Assembly: GCF_000467855.2 (NCBI RefSeq)
Contig: NZ_KI259258.1
Location: forward strand, 155,390-193,007
Source of the DNA: Porphyromonas sp. oral taxon 278 str. W7784
GTDB taxonomy: Bacteria > Bacteroidota > Bacteroidia > Bacteroidales > Porphyromonadaceae
Direction: 5' to 3'
Length of the DNA: 37,618 bases
Shown: positions 8,025 to 16,272 of the stretch, in pieces
How positions within the stretch are numbered: the stretch's first letter is position 1
Layout: each line of letters begins with the position of its first letter
Translations under genes and position numbers: made by a program
Notes under the pieces: model-generated
Seen by the model: the letters and a program-made list of their open reading frames with translations, nothing else
What the model was told of the DNA's origin: nothing
The model's database searches: none

Positions 8025-9347
8025 ATGATGTTAAAAAAGAGTTTAGTTGCAGCGGTTGCTTGCCTTGCTATGGCTCCAGCACTGCGCGCACAGCAGATGA
8101 CTGACTCCGTCTATACGGTGGAAGTCAGAGACGCAGACAAGTACAGAGTCGAAACGAATAGATTTGGTGCTAACTGGTTCATCGGTATCGGTGCTGGTGC
8201 TCAGATGTATTTCGGTGACCACGACAAGCAGATGCGCTTCGTCGATCGTCTCACCCCTAACTTCGAACTTTACTTTGGTAAGTGGTTCACTCCTGGTCTC
8301 GGGATTCGTCTCGGCGCTAACGGCTATAAGATCAAGGGTGTATCAGGTTGGACTGGTCACAGTCTTGCCCATCCTAGCGTAAACTACAAGAACTACGCTG
8401 GCTACATCGTAGACTGGAATCCTGCTACGCGTACTGGGAAGGTCTATCAGCACACTCCTGCTAATGTTGGCTATCCTCTCTACGAAACGGAACAGCAGTA
8501 TATCCACGCTCACGCTGATGTCCTCTTCAACCTCTCTCAGCTCGTCTGCGGGTACAATGAAGATCGCTTCTACTCGCTGATCCCTTACGCAGGGCTTGGC
8601 TTCGCAGCTAGCCTTGAGAAGGCTTCTCCCTCAGGTGAACACTCTCACGAGCTCTCTGCTAGCGTCGGTATCCTGAACCGCTTCCGTGTTAGCCGTGCCC
8701 TCGATATCAACCTCGATATCCGTGGTGCCTTCTTCAACGACCACTTCGACCAGGAAGATGCGTCTCTCACTCCTCAGGGTAAGATCGCTCTGACCTCTGG
8801 TAGCTGGGGTGAAGGCCTTCTGACCGCTACGCTTGGTGTTAGCTACAATATCCCTCGTCGTGGTTGGGACCGTAGCACTAACACTACGATCCGTGTCAAT
8901 GAGAATGTCCTCAACGATCTTCGTAACCGCCTTGGCGACCTCGAAAATCAGAACAACGACCTCCGTCGTCAGCTAGAGGCTGCTCTCAACCGTGAAGTTA
9001 CTCCAGAGAATGTCGTTTCGGCTATCCCTCTCCTCGTAACCTTCCCAATCAACCGCTGGACGCTCAGCAACAAGGATCGTGTCAACCTCGGCTTCCTTGC
9101 TGATGCACTCAAGGCTAACCCCAAGCTCGTCTACTCAGTCACTGGGTTTGCTGATAAGGGAACCGGTAGCAAGAAGCGTAACATCTTCCTCGCTCGCAAG
9201 CGTGCTGAAGCTGTCTACGATTGCCTCGTGAAGGAATTCGGTGTATCCGAGTCTCAGCTTAAGAAGGATTCTCAGGGTGGCGTAGCTAACATGTACTACA
9301 ACGACCCGCGTTGCAGCCGTTCTGTTCTGAGCAAGGTGGCTGAATAA
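8025..9347 (+). CDS. OmpA-like outer-membrane protein
   Basis: This is a probable outer-membrane beta-barrel that anchors the membrane to peptidoglycan. The 440-residue protein has a signal peptide ending near Ala22 (ALRA before QQ). An amphipathic, aromatic-rich barrel region follows (about 40-275), then a short coiled coil rich in Leu, Asn and Arg (about 285-315), then an OmpA/MotB-type C-terminal domain (about 330-425). In that domain GFADKGTG and the NIFLARKRAEAVY helix supply the peptidoglycan-binding Asp and Arg. I chose the ATG at 8025; an upstream in-frame TTG at 8019 is less likely. The codon bias and consensus promoter suggest very high expression, as for the major OmpA-like proteins of Porphyromonas. 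It is a single copy here. Confidence 0.9.
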   Translation: MMLKKSLVAAVACLAMAPALRAQQMTDSVYTVEVRDADKYRVETNRFGANWFIGIGAGAQMYFGDHDKQMRFVDRLTPNFELYFGKWFTPGLGIRLGANGYKIKGVSGWTGHSLAHPSVNYKNYAGYIVDWNPATRTGKVYQHTPANVGYPLYETEQQYIHAHADVLFNLSQLVCGYNEDRFYSLIPYAGLGFAASLEKASPSGEHSHELSASVGILNRFRVSRALDINLDIRGAFFNDHFDQEDASLTPQGKIALTSGSWGEGLLTATLGVSYNIPRRGWDRSTNTTIRVNENVLNDLRNRLGDLENQNNDLRRQLEAALNREVTPENVVSAIPLLVTFPINRWTLSNKDRVNLGFLADALKANPKLVYSVTGFADKGTGSKKRNIFLARKRAEAVYDCLVKEFGVSESQLKKDSQGGVANMYYNDPRCSRSVLSKVAE

Positions 9348-9411
9348 GAGTATCTCGCTATTCCTAGCCTCCCATTTGCTACGTCTATCGTAGCCAGGGT
9401 GGCACACAGAA

Positions 9412-9469
9412 GAATGATCTCCCTCTAGAAGCCTATCTAGCGTTTCTTGGGGGAGGTCATTCCTCTTTA
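9412..9469 (+). terminator. Terminator of the OmpA-like gene
   Basis: A 12-bp stem with one G-U pair (9412-9423 with 9451-9462) is followed by a T-containing tract. It lies 65 bases after the stop codon. The rest of the gap to 9697 holds no gene and no clear promoter element for the glycosyltransferase that follows. Confidence 0.75.
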
Positions 9470-9696
9470 ATGTGAGTATCTTACCTTGCTCTGCGGGTAG
9501 AAAATACTTCCCGATATATCAGGATAAGGAATAGATAAGGGCTAACTCTTGCGTCTTATCTCTGCGGGTGATCTCTGCAATAGATCTCCAGAAAGATCGC
9601 TGGTAGTATGCCGCTTCCAGAGGATAGAGCTCCTGTGAATAGCTACTCTTTCACTAGTGCGAACTCACCCATCCAGCTACTTTAGACTCGCTTCTT

Positions 9697-10683
9697 ATGA
9701 CTCCCCTCGTTTCGATTATTATCCCTGTCTACAAGGCCGAGCAGACTTTACCGGCTTGCCTTGCTCAGCTGAAAGCTCAGACCTATCGTCATCTACAGAT
9801 CATCTTCGTTGATGACTGTAGCCCTGATGGTGGGCTTGTCTATTTAATGGGACAGAAGCCACAGCTGGAAGAGCTGGGGATAGAGGTAGATATTCTCCAC
9901 CATGAAGTCAATCAAGGGGTAGCTTCGGCAAGAAATACAGGACTCTCCGCCGTGCGTGGTGAGTACATCTATTCCGTGGATGCAGATGATGAGCTGAATC
10001 CTCGGGCTATCCAGCTTTTTGTGCAGCGGGCTCAGCAGACAGGAGCTGATATCATCGGATGTGAATATCACCTTTCTCAAGGATCTAGCCTACGTCATAT
10101 TAGTCAACCTGAAGTGAAGACTGGGATAGAGGCGTTGCATCAGATCTTTGCTGGGAAGATGAAGTGGAACCTCTGGCTCTTCATGATTCGCCGATCGCTG
10201 ATGGATGCACTCGGTGCTTCACCTTTCTTGCCCGGGGTGAATATGGGCGAAGATCTCATGGTCATGGGGAAGCTCCTCTATCGAGCATCTTCGGTCTCGA
10301 TTATCCATGAGCCTCTCTACACCTACGTTCGTTCTGATCAGCAGATCACGAATGTCTATCGCCCTGAGCATTGGCAACAGGTGGAGACGAATGTTCGGGA
10401 GCTAGAGTCTTACCTCACGACACATGAAGCCACACAAGAGTTAGAGCTCCTTCACTATCTGAAGCTCAACCTGAAGCTCCCTCTTCTTATCTCAACGCGA
10501 CGTGATGACTTCGATCGCTGGGGAGCAATGTACTCAGAGAGCAATGAGTATATATTGAAGAACAAAGAGCTTCCCTTCCGTACCAAACTCCTACAGTATA
10601 TGGCGGCCAAGGAGCAGTTCTGGTTTGTCGTACTCTACAATAAGGTCATCATGCGATGGCTGTATAAAATCTTATACCGGTAG
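9697..10683 (+). CDS. Glycosyltransferase family 2
   Basis: A cytoplasmic, membrane-associated GT-A enzyme that probably adds one sugar during surface polysaccharide repeat-unit assembly. The protein has 328 residues. The N-terminal nucleotide-sugar region VSIIIPVYKAEQTLP (about 5-19) leads to VDDCSPDGG and NQGVASARNTG. The DxD-type metal site is SVDADDEL (about 93-100). The C-terminal part contains basic and aromatic residues that may contact the membrane. It is the first gene of the polysaccharide locus, 19 bases before the Wzy-like gene. It is richer in A+T than the housekeeping genes to its left. Donor and acceptor cannot be told from sequence. Confidence 0.88.
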   Translation: MTPLVSIIIPVYKAEQTLPACLAQLKAQTYRHLQIIFVDDCSPDGGLVYLMGQKPQLEELGIEVDILHHEVNQGVASARNTGLSAVRGEYIYSVDADDELNPRAIQLFVQRAQQTGADIIGCEYHLSQGSSLRHISQPEVKTGIEALHQIFAGKMKWNLWLFMIRRSLMDALGASPFLPGVNMGEDLMVMGKLLYRASSVSIIHEPLYTYVRSDQQITNVYRPEHWQQVETNVRELESYLTTHEATQELELLHYLKLNLKLPLLISTRRDDFDRWGAMYSESNEYILKNKELPFRTKLLQYMAAKEQFWFVVLYNKVIMRWLYKILYR

Positions 10684-10702
10684 CCCTTAGCTTCTACTTT
10701 TT

Positions 10703-11971
10703 ATGAGGAAGATCCTCCTAATGATTCTTATAGGGGTACTGATCACATGCTCGTACTACTCCTTTGACCTGGCAGCTTGGCCTGGCGGGCCTAATACGAA
10801 GATGATTGTGGCCGTCATTGGCCTGTTGTGGTTTGGCTATGATGCTCTCTTGCGTCGTAATGTACAGTTGCCCCAGGTGATGGTAGTCGGTTTGCTCTTT
10901 GCGGGGCTCTATTCCATCATCAATATCTTTGCAATCGAGTTTAATGCCACGGATGACTATAGCTATGCTAACTATGTCACCACCTTCCTTGTCTGGATTT
11001 TTAGCGTCTACCCAGCCATTGCCTTAATTAGACTTACACATGGAGAGGTAACCCTTCCTCTTATTACCTATTACCTAGTCGCTGTGACTCTTTTCCAGTG
11101 TATCACGGGGCTCATCATGGATAATAGCCCTGCATTTGATGAGTTCAATGGAAAGATTGTGGTTTGGGAGAGAGACTTCTTCGATCGTATTAATCGTATC
11201 CGTTGCTTCAGTACATCGCTCGACTTAGCTGGGGTGCGCTTTGCCCTTGTTCTTATCCTTATTATGGCTACGCTTGGGGTAGAGGACTCTGTTCGAAGAA
11301 ATAAAGGAGAGGTGCTCTTTTTGCTTTTCTCCTTCTTCGTGATCACTGGTATTGGGTGTATGGTAGCCCGTACGACTTTTACAGGAACAGCCGTGGGGCT
11401 ACTTCTGATGATTGTGTTGAAGATCAACCATCTTGGACAACGAATGCAAGGTGGAGGCTACCTCTTTGGGGCATTTGTTGCATGGGCCTTGCTATTCTCT
11501 GCTGTTGGTATTTATCTGTATAATACAGATGAGTACTATAACGATCTGTTGCGCTTTGCTTTTGAGGGATTCTTTAATTTTTTCGAGCGTGGGGAGTTTA
11601 CCACGGGATCTACGGAGGTCTTAGAGACCATGTGGAAATGGCCTTCGGATACCAAGACTTGGATTATTGGAAGTGGTATTTATGACGCGTTTGCCTACGG
11701 GACTGACATCGGTTATTGCCGCTTGATTCTCTACTCTGGGCTTACGGGGTTTGTGGTCTTTGCACTGAGCTTTGTCTACTATGCCTACTTCTTTGCTCGG
11801 AAATACCCCCGTTATGTTTGGCTCTTTGTTGGCTATCTAGCGATGACATTCATTGTTTGGATGAAGGTATCTACGGACATCCTGATGATCTATGCTTTCT
11901 TCTTCTGGTTCACTGCAGAAGAGAGTGACCGCATCAATGGAATCATCCCTGAAGAATCGATTGTCTCATGA
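10703..11971 (+). CDS. Wzy-like O-antigen/capsule polymerase (multi-spanning membrane protein)
   Basis: A 422-residue integral membrane protein with about ten to eleven hydrophobic segments and a large periplasmic loop (about 260-340). Near residues 320-345 it has a motif with Gly-Ser-Gly, Asp and a Tyr/Leu-rich helix (GSGIYDAF, GYCRLILYSG), resembling Wzy polymerases and the O-antigen ligase superfamily. Such proteins join repeat units in the periplasm. Its sequence is poorly conserved, so the call rests mainly on topology, that motif and its place among glycosyltransferases. It overlaps the next gene by 4 bases (ATGA). It is T-rich and lower in G+C than its neighbours, a common sign of exchange in polysaccharide loci. 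Confidence 0.72.
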   Translation: MRKILLMILIGVLITCSYYSFDLAAWPGGPNTKMIVAVIGLLWFGYDALLRRNVQLPQVMVVGLLFAGLYSIINIFAIEFNATDDYSYANYVTTFLVWIFSVYPAIALIRLTHGEVTLPLITYYLVAVTLFQCITGLIMDNSPAFDEFNGKIVVWERDFFDRINRIRCFSTSLDLAGVRFALVLILIMATLGVEDSVRRNKGEVLFLLFSFFVITGIGCMVARTTFTGTAVGLLLMIVLKINHLGQRMQGGGYLFGAFVAWALLFSAVGIYLYNTDEYYNDLLRFAFEGFFNFFERGEFTTGSTEVLETMWKWPSDTKTWIIGSGIYDAFAYGTDIGYCRLILYSGLTGFVVFALSFVYYAYFFARKYPRYVWLFVGYLAMTFIVWMKVSTDILMIYAFFFWFTAEESDRINGIIPEESIVS

Positions 11972-13116
11972 GAATCGTCTACTGTATCCCCGCTACCTCC
12001 AACTCTGGGGGAATGGAGCGTGTCCTGACACGTAAGGTGAACTACCTAGTTGGCCTTGGTCATGAGCTCATCATCATCACGACGGACCAGCGTGGTGCGA
12101 AGCCCTTCTTCCCGCTTGACGAGTCTGTCAAGCAGTATGACCTTGGGATCAACTATGATGAGAACAATGGTCAGGGTATTCTTGCCAAAGCCTTAGCCTA
12201 CCCCCGTAAGAAGCGCTTGCATAAGCAGCGTCTACAGGCATTGCTCCTGGAGCTTCGTGCCGATATCGTGATCTCGATGTTTGGGGATGACTCCTCGTTC
12301 CTCCCCAAGATCAAGGACGGTAGCAAGAAGATCCTAGAGTATCACTTCTCCAAGCTAAAGCGCCTGCAGTATGGCCGTACAGGACTCTGGCGACTCGTAG
12401 ATATCCTGCGCACCAAGATGGACGAATGGACTGTGAAGCCCTTCGATCGCTTCGTCGTGCTGACAGCTGAAGACCAGGGCTATTGGGGCGCACTACCCAA
12501 TATCCGAGTCATCCCTAATCCCCTTCCCTTTACTTCTGATGAGACTTCTTCCTGCAAGGCGACTAAGGTCGTCGCTGTGGGGCGATATGACTTCCAGAAG
12601 AACTTCTCCAAGCTCCTTCAGCTGTGGGCTCGTATTGCGCCACAGTTCCCCGAGTGGACGCTAGAGATCTATGGCGATGGGGATCAGAGGTGTCAACTTG
12701 AACAAGAGGTCAAGGAGCTGGGTATATCCAGCTCAGTGACCCTTGCTCAGCCGACCCATCAGATGAAGGAGGTCTATCTCAGTGCCTCGATCTATGCGAT
12801 GACCTCTCGCTACGAAGGCCTTCCTATGGTCTTGATCGAAGCGCAACAGATGGGGCTTCCTATTGTCTCCTTCGCTTGTCCTTGTGGCCCACGTGACGTG
12901 ATCCATGATGGAGAAGACGGCTTCCTCATCCCTATGGGCGAGGATGATATCTTCCTCAAGGCCCTGGGTACTCTGATGGCTTCGGAAGAGAAGCGTGTCT
13001 GCATGGGGCAGCGTGCCCGAGAAGCTTCCGCCCGCTATGAAGTCAATGCTGTGATGAATAAGTGGCTCACACTCTTCTCCGAGCTTGTCCCTACTAAGCC
13101 TACCGCCGGACTATGA
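11968..13116 (+). CDS. Glycosyltransferase family 4 (GT-B)
   Basis: A probable retaining glycosyltransferase of surface polysaccharide synthesis. The 382-residue protein starts with an N-terminal acceptor domain (SNSGGMERVL, about 11-20). In the C-terminal donor domain, VGRYDFQKNFSKLL (about 206-219) is followed by the GT4 signature EGLPMVLIEA, with the paired glutamates at 283 and 291. The gene overlaps both neighbours by 4 bases (ATGA), implying translational coupling in one operon. Donor and linkage are unknown. Confidence 0.92.
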   Translation: MRIVYCIPATSNSGGMERVLTRKVNYLVGLGHELIIITTDQRGAKPFFPLDESVKQYDLGINYDENNGQGILAKALAYPRKKRLHKQRLQALLLELRADIVISMFGDDSSFLPKIKDGSKKILEYHFSKLKRLQYGRTGLWRLVDILRTKMDEWTVKPFDRFVVLTAEDQGYWGALPNIRVIPNPLPFTSDETSSCKATKVVAVGRYDFQKNFSKLLQLWARIAPQFPEWTLEIYGDGDQRCQLEQEVKELGISSSVTLAQPTHQMKEVYLSASIYAMTSRYEGLPMVLIEAQQMGLPIVSFACPCGPRDVIHDGEDGFLIPMGEDDIFLKALGTLMASEEKRVCMGQRAREASARYEVNAVMNKWLTLFSELVPTKPTAGL

Positions 13117-14225
13117 AGCAGATCGTCATCTCGGCAGTCAATCTCCGTAAGGGGGGGACACTCACGATCCTTCGCCAGTGCCTAGCCTTCCTCTCCGAGT
13201 GGGCGCCAAGTAAGGGCTATGAAGTGATCGCCCTAGTGCACCAGCGTGAGCTCGCTGACTATCCGAATATTCGCTATATCGAGATTCCCTGGGCTATCGA
13301 AGGCTGGGGGAAGCGCCTCTGGTGTGAGTACGTCACGATGGGGCGTATCGCTCGAGAGCTGGGGCCGATTGACCTTTGGCTCTCCCTTCATGATACGACG
13401 CCACGGGTGAAGGCCCGACGTCAGGCGGTCTATTGCCAGACTTCGTTTCCCTTCCTTCGATGGCGATGGAGCGACTTCCGCTTCGACAAGAAGATCCCGC
13501 TGTTTGCCATGTTCACTCGCTTTGCGTATCGGATTGGTATTCACAAAAATCGCTATCTTGTCGTCCAACAGCAGTGGCTTAGAGAAGGCTTCAGCCAGAT
13601 GTTTGGGCTTCCCGAAGATCGGTTCATCGTAGCACCTCCGCAGCGAGAGACCCTTCCTCCCCAAGCGCCAGAAGAGGGAAGTGCAGGACGTCCATTTACC
13701 TTCCTCTACGCAGCTACAGCGGATGTCCATAAGAACTTTGAGCTCCTCTGCGAAGCTGCTCAGCGTCTAGAGGGGAAGGTCGGTAAGGATGTCTTCCGTG
13801 TGATCCTGACGATCGATGGCTCCGAGAATAAGTATGCCTCCTGGCTTCGCAAAACTTGGGGGCACGTCTCGAGCCTAGACTTCTCGGGCTTCATGACTAA
13901 GGAGCGCCTTCAGGCTACCTATGCGAGCACGGACTGCCTCGTCTTCCCTTCTCGCATCGAGACTTGGGGCTTGCCGATCTCGGAGTTCCTGCCCTATGAC
14001 CGGCCGATGCTCCTCTCTGATCTTCCCTTTGCTCACGAGACAGCAGCGGGTGCTCGTGAAGTAGGGTTCTTTGATTCCACCTCTGCCGATTCGCTAGCCC
14101 AGGCGATGGAGCGTGTCCTCTCGGGGGATCATAAGGGGCTGGCACCTGTCCATCCTCGTCCCCTACAGCAGCCCAAGGCAAGCTCTTGGGTCGAGCTCTT
14201 CGAGCTCCTTCTCTCCGAGGATTGA
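13113..14225 (+). CDS. Glycosyltransferase family 4-like (GT-B)
   Basis: A 370-residue GT-B protein of the same operon. The N-terminal domain begins ISAVNLRKGGTLTIL, with the glycine-rich acceptor loop. The C-terminal donor domain contains the YAATADVHKNFELL segment (about 205-218) and the signature ETWGLPISEF, with paired glutamates at 283 and 291. A G7 tract at 13151-13157 sits at codons 14-15, close to the start. The downstream intergenic region carries a family B palindrome array, which probably also ends the transcript. Sugar and acceptor are unknown. Confidence 0.88.
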   Translation: MKQIVISAVNLRKGGTLTILRQCLAFLSEWAPSKGYEVIALVHQRELADYPNIRYIEIPWAIEGWGKRLWCEYVTMGRIARELGPIDLWLSLHDTTPRVKARRQAVYCQTSFPFLRWRWSDFRFDKKIPLFAMFTRFAYRIGIHKNRYLVVQQQWLREGFSQMFGLPEDRFIVAPPQRETLPPQAPEEGSAGRPFTFLYAATADVHKNFELLCEAAQRLEGKVGKDVFRVILTIDGSENKYASWLRKTWGHVSSLDFSGFMTKERLQATYASTDCLVFPSRIETWGLPISEFLPYDRPMLLSDLPFAHETAAGAREVGFFDSTSADSLAQAMERVLSGDHKGLAPVHPRPLQQPKASSWVELFELLLSED

Positions 14226-14263
14226 AACAGCTTCTCTAGCTGACGAGATCCCTCGTCTTAGTC

Positions 14264-14355
14264 CCCCATGCATGGGGTGGAGCACAGACCCATTCATGGG
14301 TCGCTCCAGGACCCCATGAATGGGTCCCCCGTGGTACCCATGTATGGGTTCTTTT
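14264..14355. repeat. Palindrome array, family B (four CCCAT-NN-ATGGG units plus T-run)
   Basis: Four palindromes lie at 14264-14277, 14287-14302, 14310-14327 and 14336-14349. All share CCCAT, two variable bases, ATGGG; the central pairs are GC, TC, GA and GT. Most are flanked by further complementary bases (GACCC/GGGTC). The second and third are reverse complements of one another and can pair into a longer hairpin with a short loop. The fourth is followed by CTTTTT. The array sits 38 bases after a glycosyltransferase gene, and may act as its terminator. The sequence is unrelated to family A but the layout is the same. Confidence 0.8.
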
Positions 14356-14526
14356 TCTGATGATGACAAAGGCTTCACGCCCTCATCCTTTCCGGAGCTC
14401 TTGAGCTAAGGTGGGGAAGCATGGAGCGGATCACTGGAGCGAGTATCTTACACGTTCTTCGAGGTGTAGTGATTAGCAAGGCTTTCTTCCGGCCCCACAC
14501 TTGCAAGCTCGTATATATGGCACAAC

Positions 14527-15648
14527 ATGATGAAGGTATTACAACTTGGTAAGTTCTATCCCATCAAGGGTGGGGTAGAGAAGGTCATGGAGATTTTCAC
14601 CGAGGGCTTAGCCGAACGAGGCTTCCCCTCCGATATGCTCTGTGTCTCTCGGAATGGCAATACAGAGAATGTCATCCTCTCCGAGCATGCGCGTGTCCTG
14701 CGTACCCAGAAGTTGGCTGAGATCGCCGCTACGATGATCTCTCCTCAGCTCATCTGGCGCCTGCGCTGTATCCGCCGTAAGTATGACATCATCCATGTGC
14801 ACCATCCCGACCCGATGGCAGCCTTGGCTCTGTTCTTCTCAGGCTATAAGGGGAAGGTGGTCCTACATTGGCATAGCGATATCCTCAAGCAGAAGTTCCT
14901 CCTCCGTTTCTTCAAGCCTCTTCAGAGCTGGTTGATACGGCGTGCGGATCTGATCCTTGGGACTACGCCAGTCTATGTCGAGGAGTCGCCCTTCCTCAAG
15001 GATGTGCAGCACAAGACTTCCTTCCTGCCCATTGGAGTCGATCCCTATCCTTGGCTTTCGGATGAGATCAAAGATATCCGTGCTCAGTATCCTGGGAAGA
15101 AGATCATCTTCAGCATGGGACGTCTCGTCTCTTACAAGGGCTATGAGTATCTCATCTCCGCAATGACTCATCTGCCCGAAGAATATGTCCTCTTGATCGG
15201 TAGTGATGGCCCGCTCAAGGAGCAACTGCAGCAACAGATCGAAGAGCTTGGACTGAAGGAGCGAGTGACCCTACTTGGTGGGCTCAAGGAGGAGAAGAAG
15301 CAGGCTTACTTCGGAGCTTGTGATGTCTTCTGTCTCAGCTCGGTCATGAAGACTGAAGCCTATGCGATTGTGCTCGTCGAAGCGATGTCGCTTGGACGTC
15401 CTGTGGTCGCTACTAAGATCCCAGAGTCTGGGGTCTCTTGGGTCAATGCCCATGAGGTGTCGGGACTCAATGTGCCAGTGCGTGATCCCGAAGCTTTAGC
15501 CGAGGCTATTCATAAGATCTGTGGAGATCCTGAGCTATGGAAGTGCTATAGCCAGGGGGCTCGACAGCGCTATGATGACACCTTCACTAAGGACGAGATG
15601 ATCAACAACTTGATCGAGGCTTATACCCAATTACTCAATAACAATTAA
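14527..15648 (+). CDS. Glycosyltransferase family 4 (GT-B)
   Basis: A 373-residue retaining glycosyltransferase. The start MMKVLQLGKFYPIKGGVEKVM is typical of GT4 (acceptor-loop glycines at 15-16); either of two adjacent ATGs could serve. IIHVHHPDPMAAL lies in the N-terminal domain. SMGRLVSYKGYEYLI (about 195-209) and EAYAIVLVEAMSLG (paired glutamates at 277 and 285) lie in the donor domain. It is separated from the upstream GT by 301 bases containing the family B array. The initiating sugar transferase follows 6 bases downstream, so this probably starts a second transcription unit of the locus. Confidence 0.92.
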   Translation: MMKVLQLGKFYPIKGGVEKVMEIFTEGLAERGFPSDMLCVSRNGNTENVILSEHARVLRTQKLAEIAATMISPQLIWRLRCIRRKYDIIHVHHPDPMAALALFFSGYKGKVVLHWHSDILKQKFLLRFFKPLQSWLIRRADLILGTTPVYVEESPFLKDVQHKTSFLPIGVDPYPWLSDEIKDIRAQYPGKKIIFSMGRLVSYKGYEYLISAMTHLPEEYVLLIGSDGPLKEQLQQQIEELGLKERVTLLGGLKEEKKQAYFGACDVFCLSSVMKTEAYAIVLVEAMSLGRPVVATKIPESGVSWVNAHEVSGLNVPVRDPEALAEAIHKICGDPELWKCYSQGARQRYDDTFTKDEMINNLIEAYTQLLNNN

Positions 15649-15654
15649 AGTTCT

Positions 15655-16251
15655 ATGAATGCATTCGAACGCGTAATTAAGAGAGCATGTGACTTCATCT
15701 TTGCTCTTATCGCCCTCCTTATCTTCTGGCCTGTGATGGTGATCATCGCTATCCTGATCAAGAGAGAAGATCCATCGGGAGATGTCATCTTCCGTCAAGT
15801 CCGCATAGGCTACAAGGGGAAGCCCTTCACCCTCTATAAGTTCCGCTCCATGAGAATGGATGCAGAGAAGGACAATCGTCCTCAGCTCTATAGCGATGGT
15901 GATAGTCGTCTGACGCGTGTCGGGGCATTCATTCGTGCTCACCACCTGGATGAGTTCCCACAGCTGTGGAACGTGCTTAAGGGTGAGATGTCGTTCGTTG
16001 GTCCTCGCCCTGAGCGCCAGTTCTTCATCGATCAGATCATGGAGCGCAACCCCGACTATGTACGCCTCTATGCCGTACGTCCAGGACTCTTCTCCTACGC
16101 CACCCTGTATAATGGCTATACAGACACGATCGAGAAGATGCTTGAGCGCCTCCGTATGGACTTGGAGTATCTTGACAACTACTCACTCTTTACCGACGTC
16201 AAGATTATCACCCTTACGGCTATTTCCATTATATTTGGTAAGAAATTCTAA
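15655..16251 (+). CDS. Initiating sugar phosphate transferase (PglC-like bacterial sugar transferase)
   Basis: This enzyme puts the first sugar phosphate onto undecaprenyl phosphate at the cytoplasmic membrane, committing the lipid carrier to polysaccharide synthesis. At 198 residues it is the short, single-membrane-domain (monotopic) type without the WbaP N-terminal helices. It has one reentrant hydrophobic segment (about 12-35), then the conserved catalytic Asp-Glu pair D99-E100 in LDEFPQLWNVL, followed by MSFVGPRPERQF and the C-terminal RPGLFSYATL segment. The gene lies between a GT4 and wza, and probably specifies the first sugar of this locus. Donor is not inferable. Confidence 0.94.
   Translation: MNAFERVIKRACDFIFALIALLIFWPVMVIIAILIKREDPSGDVIFRQVRIGYKGKPFTLYKFRSMRMDAEKDNRPQLYSDGDSRLTRVGAFIRAHHLDEFPQLWNVLKGEMSFVGPRPERQFFIDQIMERNPDYVRLYAVRPGLFSYATLYNGYTDTIEKMLERLRMDLEYLDNYSLFTDVKIITLTAISIIFGKKF
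16230..16237 (+). promoter_or_regulatory. Possible internal promoter before wza (TATATTTG)
   Basis: TATATTTG fits the -7 consensus TAnnTTTG and lies 36 bases before the wza start, inside the end of the sugar transferase gene. No good TTG element is seen at the expected distance upstream, so this is tentative. It could allow wza-wzc expression separate from the glycosyltransferases. Confidence 0.35.
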
Positions 16252-16272
16252 GCATAAATACTTTTCACGATA

